The position numbers were made by a program, and so were the translations under genes. Source: Gibbula magus (lineage: Eukaryota > Mollusca > Gastropoda > Trochida > Trochidae). Taken from it: DNA of 64,000 nt. The notes under the pieces are model-generated. The model was not told where the DNA came from. It saw only the letters and a program-made list of their open reading frames with translations, and made no database searches. This document shows positions 53,735-64,000 of this stretch, one piece after another; the first letter of the stretch is position 1; each line of letters starts with the position of its first letter. The stretch covers positions 22,115,523-22,179,522 of the forward strand of contig OW388301.1 in assembly GCA_936450465.1 (NCBI GenBank), written 5' to 3'.

Positions 53735-53800
53735 ACATTCCACCTGATTAAGGAATGAGTATATACTCCGAAACGTCGTGTATATTCACATTAAAGAAGT
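53735..53800 (+). ncRNA. Possible hammerhead-ribozyme-like motif of a Penelope-type element
   Basis: CTGATTA (53,744-53,750), a short hairpin (GAGTATATACTC), then CGAAACGTC (53,769-53,777). Penelope-like elements carry compact hammerheads with CTGATGA...GAAACGTC in this arrangement. Here the core reads CTGATTA, which departs from CTGATGA, so activity is doubtful. No Penelope reverse transcriptase was found alongside. Confidence 0.35.
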
Positions 53801-53884
53801 TGTCATCCAGAAAATCTTCCTGTTCTTGTGTATACCACTTCTAAATGCCCTTCATAGACCTGAAGAGAAATAATGTAGGATTAA

Positions 53885-54640
53885 CAGCAATAATGATTTG
53901 CAAGGTCAGGGACATTTGGCTTACTGTCAAATAATGCTGATATGAATCGTGTTGATGATAATCGAAACACAATTTCCCATCATGCATGCGCTGGAGGTAG
54001 CATGCACATAGTTGAACGTCTATTCGTCTCAGAAAACATCAACAGTAGAGACTATATCTAGGGTTAACGGCAATAATGATTGCAGCTTGATTTGCAAAGT
54101 CAGAGATATTTGATTTCCTTTATTCAAACAACGCTGACGCTACCTTTGTTGATAATGATCGATGTAGTGCATGTTGTGGAGGTAGAAGGCATATAGTTGA
54201 ACATCTTCTCACCCCTGAAAACATCAACAGTAGAGGTCGGGTTCGGAGAACACCAATAATGAACGCAGCTGTAAATCCAAAGTCACAAGTATTTGACTTA
54301 CTCTTGTCAAACAATGCCAATACAACTCATGTTGATAATAATGGGGCCTCATTGCTCCATCTTGCCCGTGCTTGAGGTAGCAAGCACATAGATGAAAGAC
54401 CTTTATAACATCAACAGTAGAGGTCAATTCAAGAGAAACCAGAGTTCTCAATATAGCGATGTATCAGCTAAAGACACATTATGTGATATTATGATCAAAC
54501 TTTCTGTTATACATGAACATATAAAAGATCAAAGTGAGAGACTTGATAGACTTGAGAGTGATCTGAGAAACCTTAGCAAAAAAATGAAGAATTTACAAAT
54601 TGTGTTTTTAAGACTGAACGAATAAACACATCAGTCATTT
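53885..54640 (+). pseudogene. Ankyrin-repeat pseudogene with coiled-coil tail
   Basis: Three successive units of about 184 bp start at 53,881, 54,064 and 54,249. They encode LLSNNA(D/N)-type ankyrin repeats: NNADMNRVDDNRNTISHHAC, SNNADATFVDNDR, LLLSNNANTTHVDNNGASLL then HLARA and a stop. Linkers read ENINSRG. Stops and frame changes in each unit show it is not functional as read. It ends in an open segment (54,392-54,625) with a heptad-like DQSERLDRLESDLRNLSKKM; an AATAAA overlaps its stop. Divergence between units is low, suggesting late tandem growth. Confidence 0.65.
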
Positions 54641-54772
54641 AAAAACAAGAGAGTGAAATTGACTCACTGAATCGCGATTTGAGAGGAAACAAATATGAAA
54701 TCACACTGTTAAAGCATAAACTTTGTGAGACATTGATGGAGACATAAATGTCCAAGTCAACTCATACAAAGG

Positions 54773-54834
54773 GTCAATGTTCCCGATTTTTGTCAATCAA
54801 TATGTCAATGTTCCCGATTTTTGTCAATCAATAT
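54773..54834. repeat. 31-bp direct repeat, two perfect copies
   Basis: GTCAATGTTCCCGATTTTTG plus TCAATCAATAT occurs at 54,773-54,803 and 54,804-54,834 without mismatch, just upstream of the palindrome array. Confidence 0.95.
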
Positions 54835-54880
54835 ATGGATGACCGCCGGAAACCATGCAATGTCACCGGCCTTTCTTTCG

Positions 54881-55191
54881 ATGGCATGCCGTTTTTCTTA
54901 GACAAAAGATATTAGACGGCATGCCGTCTTTATAAGACAATATATAGTAGACGGCATGCCGTCTTTACAAGACAATATGTTTTAGATGGCATGCCGTCTT
55001 CATAAGACAATATGTTTAAGACGGCATGCCATCTTTGTAAGACAATATTTTTTCAGACGGCATGCCATCTTTTATACTTAAATTTCAAATAATGATGTCT
55101 CCCTTCTGACAATACAGACGGCATGCCGTCCAAATTATTTAAAGATGGTATGCCCTCCTAAAGTATGTTTTTATTAGACGGCATGCCGTCT
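54881..55191. repeat. Palindrome array: AGACGGCATGCCGTCT, 35-bp period
   Basis: A 16-bp perfect palindrome or close variant occurs at 54914, 54949, 54984, 55019 and 55055 (steps 35, 35, 35, 36). Looser copies are at 54883 (core only), 55116, 55143 (degenerate) and 55176. Spacers in the regular part share (T)A(T/A)AAGACAATAT. Variants mostly change C to T or G to A at the CpG positions (AGATGG, CCATCT), fitting CpG decay. Confidence 0.95.
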
Positions 55192-55551
55192 GATATCACA
55201 ACATATGCCAACATATCCCCATTTACTAAAAGAAATGATTCTCTTAATAAAAGAAATGATAGACATGTTTTTGCATATCCGTATGATATAATATCTTATC
55301 TTTGAGTATGCACTCTTTGAGTTAAATCCTTGGCACAGATATTAAGATATTTCGATAAAATCACTACCGCTCCTCACTCTGCTTTTCAATGTTTTTGTCA
55401 TTTTCTCTGGTCTTAAATAGATTACCTATCTTTTTGTAGTTCAGATCGTCAGAGGGAAGGGGGCATTTCTTGTTTCCAAAATGTTAAGCTTTGTCTGATC
55501 CTGTGTTCTCTATATGCTTGAATGAATGGTTAAGCTATCTTATAGTGTTTA

Positions 55552-55590
55552 AGACGGCATGCCGTCGAAAATCAAGGACGGAAAGCCGAC
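55552..55590. repeat. Outlying GACGGCATGCCGTC palindrome
   Basis: AGACGGCATGCCGTCG at 55,552-55,567 followed by a degraded GGACGGAAAGCCGAC at about 55,576, some 360 bp past the main array. The sequence between (55,192-55,551) shows nothing else. Confidence 0.85.
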
Positions 55591-55599
55591 GTGTCCCTG

Positions 55600-56650
55600 A
55601 CTGCTGGAGATTTGAAGGGAGGGGAGAGGAAGTTAATAGGTACTTTGAGGACACAATGTAATATTTTGTTCAATTAACTTAAGATTTTGATTTAAGAGTT
55701 TGACAAATCATAGGACACAATCATTCAAAAATAATCATTTAGAAGTGACAAGACTGTTGATAGTTTATATGATAAATACTTTTTTTCAGACTATTGTATC
55801 TCAATATATGTGATATTATTTGTTTAAATTAGAATTAGTAAAAAACGACATATTTCTTATTTCGCTATATACACAAAAGCAAGATGGCAAAAACTCCGAC
55901 AGAAACCTTCCTATAAAGCACTCAAAATGAGGTGACTGTTTTCCTCACTTTTCTTGACATATTATATAATTGGAAATAATTCTTTAAATATTCACTGGGT
56001 TAATTTTTGACAAACTTCTATGTATGCTGTCGATTTCTATGTATCTTCATTACCATAACGGCAGAGTTTTAGTTGAACTTTCATTTTACATTTAAATAGC
56101 CCTGTGAGAGGGTATCAGTGTCACCACAATAACTCTCCTGAACAACGATGGAGATCAATGTGTCTTTTTGTTTCTTTGTATTTATGTTATGATGTTTATA
56201 TTTACTTTCAATTCTCCAAATAAGTTCTGATGACGCACACAAAATGGGTCAGCTGTTTGTATATCAATCTACTATGACAATAAGAGTTATGCTAATTGCT
56301 ATTTAATTCACATAATTCGATATGGAACATAAACTTGCTACTTTCTCTGCAAATACTCATGGCTTAAATAATGCGAAAACACAGAATTGATGTGTTGAAA
56401 AAAGCGAAAAGTTAATATTTACTGTATTCATGATACACACTTTACTAACCGACTGGAGATATTTAAATTGAAGTCTACGTGCATTCAACAAGCAGTGTGT
56501 AGTATTATGTTCATGTAACGAGGCATATTTAATTGGTAAAACAAAGTATGTATTATTATGCATTGTTGATAAGTAGCAAGAGGACGATTGTTTGTAAATA
56601 TAAAAATGACACATTGTCTTTTGTACTTGCAGATGATGGAACTGTTATAT
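55600..56650. other. AT-rich spacer
   Basis: No gene, repeat or RNA recognised. Confidence 0.4.
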
Positions 56651-57160
56651 TTAAGGATTCAGCATTTATGCTGAATCCTTATTGTTATTGGCGTGTTTTT
56701 TTTTATTATTATTATTTGCACCGATTTTGTCTCCACCACTTTGGCAAGAAGGAATGCAGCTAGAACAACCAAACTTCTCAGGCTGATAGCCCTTACTATG
56801 TAGTTGTGCCGCGAAGCTTTTGGGCCCAATCAGTTCGCCCATTAAAGGTCCAGTTCGAATCCAAATTCCGATTTTTAACATGGGAAAATTTTTCAAAATG
56901 CACCTAGAGACTTGAAACTTTTTTCAAAAGATTCGCAATGACCATGCGAGCAATAAAGTAAATCATGGCGAAGTCGTCAGTCACGTGGTTCAGCCGTCAT
57001 CTTGGATTTTTTAACTTTTTCCAAATTTCGGACCCCATGTACCTTTGCGGAATCACCATTCTGAAGATATACCCATCTAAGGGCTGAAACTTGGTTTGCT
57101 ATACAGGTGAAGCATTGGGGAATAACAAGTTTGTTCTTTTTTGTGCGAATTCCTAATACT
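56651..57160 (+). repeat. Interspersed repeat I, copy 2
   Basis: Begins with a perfect 12-bp-arm hairpin (AAGGATTCAGCA, loop TTTA, TGCTGAATCCTT) and then follows 38,741-39,260. It carries an extra block (TGCCGCGAAGCTTTTGGGCC) absent from copy 1. Confidence 0.75.
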
Positions 57161-57339
57161 TTTTTCACAGTGACCTTTCAAAGTCAGGCAATTTTTGAAA
57201 ATCGCGAACTTTCAGGGGCGATAATTCAAAAACCTGACAATCGAATTGAACGATTTTTTCAGGAAAGTGAGACAGGACTATGGTCTTTATGAATCAATAA
57301 TAAAATCGCTCGCGTACAGTCATTTCCGGTCATAATAAA

Positions 57340-57790
57340 GAAAAACTTTTTACATAGGAATTTAAAAAAAAATATACTTAGAGACTTGAAACTTTGTGCA
57401 AAAGATGCGCAAGAACAATACAAGCAAAAAAGTAAATCACGACCAATTCGTAGGTCACGTGGTTTAGCCGCCATTTTGATTTTCTTTAAATTCGTCTGAT
57501 TTTGACATGTTAAATTTTGGTCTTAATAGTCCCAGTGACACACTAGCGACTCGCAACTTGTTTTAAAAGATGCTTAATAACTAGACAAGCAAAATATGTT
57601 ACCATTGCGGAGTCGTAGGTCAAGTGGTTTCGACGCCATATTTAAATTGTAATGTTTTCAAATGTTTTGACCCTGTGCATTTTTGCGGAAACACCACGCC
57701 GAAGATATTTGCATCTGAGAGCTGAAACTTAGATATATAAGCAGCTGAAGCATTGGGGAACAACAATTTTCATATCTTATTAGCGAAATC
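57340..57790 (+). repeat. Further diverged units of repeat I
   Basis: The segment TAGAGACTTG(A/C)AACTT...AAAAGAT(G)CGCAA...GTAGGTCACGTGGTTT...GCCGCCAT found inside repeat I recurs around 57,379 and 57,548, and weakly at 59,390-59,480 and 60,650. The core of repeat I is therefore itself tandemly arranged. Confidence 0.6.
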
Positions 57791-57829
57791 CTATTAACTT
57801 TTTCACAATTATATTTCAAAGTATGATAA

Positions 57830-58470
57830 CTTTGAATGTTTACCTAGGTTCTTAAACAAATTTTCTCCAAAGATATACAATTTACAGAGCAATAAGTCAT
57901 ACCAGTTCGAGTTAAAATCTATTCTACGCGTAATGTGAGGTAAAACCTGTTCGAAATTCATATGATATTTATACAATAGTCGATTTAGAAGATTTTGCAA
58001 GTGTAAAGAATCATGCTAAGACACGAATAACCGGACACCAGTCTCAACACTGTCTGGTTCATCGTGGCATTACTGGAATTCTTTAAAATTCTTATTTCTC
58101 CAAAGATACACATGCTATTAAGCTTTAAGTCATGCCAGTTCGAGTTGAAATGTATTCTACGCGAACTGAGATATACATACTGGAAGGAATTCATATGACA
58201 TTACACACTAGTTGAATTAGATTATTTTCAAGTGGAAAGACTCTTACTTAAACTCGAATAACCGGACAACAGTATTGACAATGTCCGGTTCATCGTGGCC
58301 TCCCGGAAATCTTTAAAATTCTAATTTCTCCAAAGATATACATGCTACTATGTACTAAATCATACCAGTTCGAGTGAAAAGCTATTCCGCGTGAACTGAG
58401 AGATACATCTTGGAAAAAACTCATACGATATTTACACTGTAGTCGATTTAGATGCACCACGTCACAAGTC
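57830..58470 (-). repeat. 231-bp tandem repeat, about 2.7 units
   Basis: TTCTCCAAAGATA(T/C)ACA starts at 57,863, 58,096 and 58,326. Shared words include AGTC(A)T(A/G)CCAGTTCGAGT and CGAATAACCGGACA. Each full unit contains an inverted pair AACCGGACA...TGTCCGGTT. Confidence 0.85.
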
Positions 58471-58559
58471 AAGCTCAGAAACCGTCTCCAGATCCCACCT
58501 TTTCAGTTAAGCTAAACTGAGACGTCAGTAATACGGCTCGAAACATCAAAGTTTTCCTT

Positions 58560-58700
58560 AAGTGAAATTGGTGGTTTTGGATCCGCTTTTTGAGTGTTTT
58601 TCCATGTTTCAGTTGAAGCCGTGGGGCCTTCTGTTTGGGGTATACCCCCACCCCCCAGTCCCCACCCCGAACCCCCAAGCCATGTCTCTTCACTTCTTAT
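58560..58700. other. C-rich patch
   Basis: ATACCCCCACCCCCCAGTCC and CCCCGAACCCCC form a strand-asymmetric C-rich tract (G-rich on minus), the only strong GC skew in this region. Confidence 0.6.
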
Positions 58701-58840
58701 CTTTACTTTAATTTATTATTAAAAAATTCTTGCTGTCTTTTGGACTCAAACATTTAATTTACTCACCACCTTTTTATATTTTATTATGGAGGTGTACTTA
58801 CACTTTGAAATTATCTGTTTTTAAGTTTTATAGCTTTCAG

Positions 58841-59088
58841 CTTAAGTAAGTACAACTTCCCAATGCAAGGCATAACTCTTGCCAGTCTCCATTACTGGCT
58901 GATTAAGGCCTTGCAGTATTTCCTTAAGAAATCTGTGTTTAGAAATTCAGGCCCGCTATGCATTTCTGGTGCAGCTATTCACTGTCTTGACACAGCAAAG
59001 CGAGGGAAATGCCGCAAGGGTTAAATCAGCCAGTAATGCAGACTGGCAAGAGTTATGCCTTGCGTTTGGAAGTTGAAGTAAGTTTAAC
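58841..59088. mobile_element. Fold-back MITE with about 75-bp arms
   Basis: GCAAGGCATAACTCTTGCCA and TTACTGGCTGATT on the left are inverted on the right as TGGCAAGAGTTATGCCTTGC and AATCAGCCAGTAA, with CAACTTCC/GGAAGTTG at the outer edges. The loop is about 85 bp. Confidence 0.85.
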
Positions 59089-59099
59089 TTCCCGTCGGC

Positions 59100-62000
59100 G
59101 AAATCACCAATGGCGGAAGCAGACGTTAAACTCCTATCCAACAGTTTTTTTTGCGTTGTACCCTACACATTGTCAATGGGGGTGGTTCCCGATGGCAGGT
59201 GGGATGAGGATGTAGTGTTTTCATGTACACGTTGGTCTTTGTCTTCCAAGTCAGACTTCGTAAGCCAAATGGATTTGTCTGTACTGGTTGAGTGAATGGT
59301 ACATTCCATACGGGTAGTTGTTGTTCACTCTAAATGGGAGAATCATAATTATGACACTAATAGGCCTATACTTAAACAAATCGTTACACCACTTTGAAGA
59401 TATTTGCATCTAAGCACTACAACTAAGATTTATCTGCAGCTGAAACATTGGGGAATAACAAGTAACATTAAATAACTCCTAATGTTGAAGTTGAACATTT
59501 GAACAAGTTGGATTTTATTGAAGCGTCATGTGGATGAGTTGCTTCCCCTTGACCATCCTACGATGCTGTGACAACACTATCTCATCAGAGAGACGCAATA
59601 TCAACTGGGGAAAAAGGGCCATTAGCACGATAATTTATATGACTAATGAGTTTTAAACATAAGTTCATCAAATTTGACTTTCATTTTGATGTGTGAACAG
59701 GATATTCACACTTTCGTTTTGGCGTACATTGTGTTGTTTGGGGTCAGGCCTGTTATATATGGTGCTATTGTATCGAGAAGTACTGAATGTTGCCGAAAAT
59801 GACCAATTTGAAGACAGTCGATTTAGTATAGTGACTATATATATGTAAAAGTAGTTCTGGTCGAAAACCGGACACTGCATCACGATTAACGCACATGTAT
59901 CAGCCAAAGAAACAGACAAATCTAGGTTGATTATGCTTGAAAGATCTGTGCATGTAAATCGGACTATAGTTTCGGGTCTTCAAATATTTTATATGATTCA
60001 CATTGAGTGTAATGCACACAGATATTGGTATGCAATTTGTTATCTTTACATAATAGAGAATTATTAAGGAGCGTAGCACGAGTCAACGAATTAACACTTC
60101 ATTCGTTCATAAACAAGATTTTACTATTGTCATAGTACGCTAATTCCATATAAGGCAAGGTGTTTTTTTCATCCACCAAAAGAGTTCCTTGTCCATCATT
60201 CATACATTACGCATGTGGCAATTGATTTACAAACTTATCAATGAAACTGCGCTCGTTTTAAGCAAGTCTTTCACACAGTATACCTATTGTAACCATTCAA
60301 TGCGTGTTCTAAAACCAGCCAAGGGTAACGGATTTGAGACATCATTGTCTCGTATCCACAGACATTTATTCTGCCGTTTCTCACACTTTAAAGCCCTGTT
60401 CTACATCTTCATTGTCCTTGCATTTCTAAACTATTTCAATCCTATTCCTTCTCTTTTCCTTTTATTCAAACATTATTATCAACTGATATTCTACCTAACC
60501 AGTACGTTAATTGCTCCCTTTTGAAAATAGGTCTGAAACAAACACTTCCGGTCTATTCATTTACGTAAGTACACGCTCACACCATTGTATATAGTCACAC
60601 AATTGTTCGATTTTAACATGTAAACTTTGGGTCTCAATACTCCTAGAGATATGCTAGAGACTTGAAACTTGTTTTAAAAATAACGCAGCAACATAATAGG
60701 ACAGATGTCTTAATTAAAACAATTGAAACGCTGAATCCGCTTGTCGTCGCTTGCGACTATATTTCCATTTGATGTTTCTTCATCTTCGTATTGTGAATAA
60801 TGCTTTTGTCCTTTAATTTCAATGAAATTACTTTGTCGTTTGTCGATGATTGTATTTGTTTGAATATATGCTAGTTTACAGGACATTTTGATTGTGTTGT
60901 TCTCATGTATAATATATTTTGATAGTTATGTTGTTCAGTGTATTGATGAATTTACCTTTAAACGAAATTTAGTAGTGATAACTTTGACAGGCATTGGATA
61001 TGTTGAGATCATGAAGAATGAAGAACTGTCTGTGAACAAGTAGTAGTATATCCATATCTTTCTTTCTTGAACTTCAGTACCTTTGGATACAGTATCATGC
61101 TTCCGATACGTAATCAGTTTATTGTCTGATGGTGTGAATTCCATGTATTGTTCATGATAGTTCATTTCTTCATCTTATGAGTCGAAAAATGGTACATAGC
61201 ACAAGATGTTTTCAAAACAGAACAATGGTTGATTTCAGGTATGTATATGCCCTATTTAAAAAAAATTTAAGGTGACAAAGTCACTATTATTTGTCTATTA
61301 TCATGAAGATGTAAATCAGAGGTTTCTTAATAACAATAGTGCGGATGTACTATCAGTCAAAGATTATCTTTTCCAAATGGGTCTAGAGGCATAGTATGAA
61401 TGCTACAAGAAATTTGAGATTCTGTTGTCAGTTGTATGTGCACATAAAGAAAGGGTTATTGTATGTAGAGACGTGCCTTAAAGGTTGAGCTGTCACTTGT
61501 TTTTCTAAAGAAAAAAAAACTGTGTTTTTAAAAAAAATTATTATCATTATCCCCAATGAGTAATGTGTACAGGAGCCTATTTATAAGTGATTCAATAAGT
61601 GTGTGGTTGAGCAAAACATTGTGACATTGTAAACAGTTGCATGTACAAAATTAACAGGACGAAAATGAGACTTTCGTATTTAGAGACAGATAAGTTTTGC
61701 TGATGCTATGTACACATCTCATGCACAACCTCTATTGTTGTTCTTAAACAGGTCCAACTGTTTAAACGTATATGCAGTTACGAGGATGTTAACCTACTTA
61801 AATACTAATCAAATTGCATATTTAGGACATGTACTAGTACATTTTCTAGTTCAAAACCTAGATAGGGTGTGCAACTGTCATTAACTGAAAACTAATGGAA
61901 CGAGAGAACACTATGATGACGTCACAAGTGTCACTTATGTGATTTAAAACCATATGCATTTTAATATATATTGTATCAGAAATAAATGCAATTAATACCT

Positions 62001-64000
62001 GTACATCACATTAAACTTTTAAATATTGTTCGTTTTGTGTAAGTTCACCAACCTATCTATCATGGTCCCTTCAAAATATGTTTTACATTTTCAAACAAAC
62101 TGATATAATGCAAACATGCAGCATATATAAATATAAGTATATTAATTACGTATTAGCATCTTGTACAACATTCTCTATGCTAAACTATATGTATGTTCAA
62201 CTTGTGATTGATATTTTATGAAACATGTAAAACCACGAGTGGAGATTGTATGACTGCTTCAAAAACTTTGAACGTTATATGAATTCATGCCATTGTCTCA
62301 GTTTGAAAGAAAGAAATATTGGCGTAATTGCTGTTTTGCCTTTGGTACAATATATGAACACGTAGTATATTATGAAAAATCAATTGTGTTTAGACTTTAT
62401 GCTTCCAAATTAAATGGCACCTTAGATGTTAAAGGGACTTTGACCAGGAATATTTTATGATTCGATTTGAAATGAAAAACTACTGTCACTTTTGTTTGTT
62501 CTAATGTCAAGTAAATATATATGTCAATTTCAACTTTATACTCTATCCAGTGATTATTTTACCAAATATACGGATTGTTTTGACTTGTTACCTTCAACAA
62601 AAATACTTTAATGTACCTTCAGTTTGAGTTTTAAAATGTTTCAAATATATCATCGTATTGAAAGTAGGCCTCCCCATGTACTTCAAACAATTTTTGTTAT
62701 TGTTTAATTTGTTTAATTATTGATATCTTAATGCACTCTTGGATTCTGCTGAGTTTGATTATGTTATGGCAAATCAGAATAAATATGGTTATAAACTTGA
62801 TTTACTGATGACTTGAGCAATGCACATTATATTTTTGTATTCAAAATATTCATAAAGTTCATAAATAAAATATCGATGAATTTAATTGTAATTTTGTTTT
62901 AATTCTTGGCATGCCGGTAAGCATGTGTGCTGGGGGTGACAGAGAACATCTGGTATTAAGTAACAAAGCTTAGTACATTTACATACTGTGTAAATAATGA
63001 GTACAACAACTACAGGAAATAGTATGTATTATATTTGTATAGCTAACAATTCATGCAAATAATTCTGTAGTTAATTGTTAATAGAGTTTTTGAACTGGTT
63101 ACAAATCCAGATTTCCCAGTTATTTAATATTTCACCACTCATACATGTATGCTACATGTAATAGGTTTGGCTCTAAGTGAAGGAGTTCAGATAAGGAAAC
63201 TAAACTGACATTCAAAAGAAAGTATTACACTCAGTTGTATTTTTCATATGTACAATTTTCAATGTAAAATTTCTGTTTTCGAATTCGAATTTTCGTATTC
63301 AAAAAGTAAATAGTGTTTGAAATTATCCAAGAATTAAATCAGTTTAATAATACTTAAACGACTTTTTTTTTTTTAATTTAAATTTATTTTTAAATTTTAA
63401 AATTACCCAAAATTAGTTTTGATAAAAGACAACTGTTGATCGACATATAACACATACTGTATATGATTATCATTAACTGTGCCTCGTTCTGCACACATTT
63501 ACAACATTCTAAACATGGTAGGTGTCATGTTGATCTAAATTTCATTTCTTACCCCTGTCGACCTGTCGAAAAATTATATTTTAATTAAAACATTAACAAT
63601 TCACCAACTAAGTCAATCAAACTAGCGCCAAAAGATGCTATTGTGCAAGGACAACAATGATACTTTCGGCATTAAAAACAACAGACAAAAATATTCAATA
63701 ATAGAAAATGGAAGGCTTAATTGGAAAATAAATACCTTCAGCCTTCAGATTAAAATCTATACCAAATGTCTTTGATGAAACTTGTGAGACAACGTTTATA
63801 CAAAGGTTTAAGGTAGAGGTGAAACAAGTACTTAATGGAGACACATTACATCAATGTAAAAAATAGACTAGACCTTTTGAATAATTTAAATATTACTTTT
63901 CTTTACAACATTGTCATATTTGTCTGGCATTAACATTGATTTCGCCGGTATATTTGGATATAGAAATCAAACATTAATATGTTTGGCTAAAGGAACAAAA
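59100..64000. other. AT-rich terminal region, nothing recognised
   Basis: The longest frames (60,189-60,524 plus, 60,935-61,165 minus) have no domain signature or splice context. Small remnants of repeat I occur near 59,390-59,480 and 60,650-60,680. Otherwise I see no gene, RNA or bounded element. Confidence 0.45.

Noticed and set aside
53290..53747. Overlapping plus-strand frames of 65-119 codons
   Set aside because: Low-complexity composition, a 60-bp tandem duplication inside, and no domain; several frames are open at once.
54881..55191. CRISPR-like regular repeat-spacer pattern
   Set aside because: The host is eukaryotic, spacers are similar to each other rather than unique, and the repeat is a pure palindrome. 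It is a minisatellite-like array.
60189..60524. 111-codon plus-strand frame with hydrophobic C-terminus
   Set aside because: Hydrophobicity follows from T-rich sequence; no homologous features or gene context.

Overview
This is a eukaryotic, intron-rich, AT-rich window. The best guess is a mollusc, probably a gastropod such as an abalone. The clues are tRNA-type SINEs ending in a GCGGCGTTAAACA-(ACTC)n style tail, a PAN plus fibrinogen-domain secreted lectin, and transposons with CCGT/GTCC tetranucleotide tracts next to tandem ACCTTGACCTT units. No prokaryotic features are present. The organism assignment is an inference from repeat style, not a database result.

One gene can be reconstructed completely: a five-exon, plus-strand gene at 6288-23138. 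All phases join, giving a 320-residue secreted protein with a signal peptide, a PAN/apple-like cysteine module and a C-terminal fibrinogen-related domain (FReD) with the calcium-binding loop and both cysteine pairs. It resembles innate-immune or adhesive lectins of the ficolin/FREP group. Its introns hold a rearranged Ty1/copia element, a Tx1/L1-like LINE remnant, several MITEs and, in intron 4, a 1.7 kb element with a 150-bp tandem array organised as a 602-bp higher-order repeat.

Layout: 1-2600 is one copy of an old segmental duplication whose second copy lies at about 28.3-32.0 kb (candidate 3' exon plus ankyrin-repeat relic). 3-6 kb is MITE-bearing upstream sequence. 6.3-23.1 kb is the PAN-FReD gene. 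23-28 kb holds MITEs and microsatellites. 32.5-33 kb is a second Tx1/L1-like tail. 33.5-37.8 kb is bounded by inverted ends carrying repeated GCGGTAAA motifs. 38-49 kb is a patchwork of MITEs, SINEs with clear target-site duplications, a mariner 3' end, fold-back palindromes and one unidentified minus-strand exon candidate. 49.3-53.3 kb is a decayed minus-strand non-LTR retrotransposon. 53.7-54.6 kb has a possible hammerhead-like motif and an ankyrin pseudogene. 54.9-55.6 kb is a striking array of GACGGCATGCCGTC palindromes at 35-bp spacing. 56.6-59.1 kb is nested interspersed and tandem repeats. 59.1-64 kb is AT-rich with nothing recognised.

Apart from the FReD gene, nearly all recognisable coding sequence is mobile-element or ankyrin relic. 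The most unusual structures are the GCATGC palindrome array, the higher-order repeat rich in nuclear-receptor-like half-sites, the hairpin-ended element present as two inverted copies, and the long fold-back palindromes.
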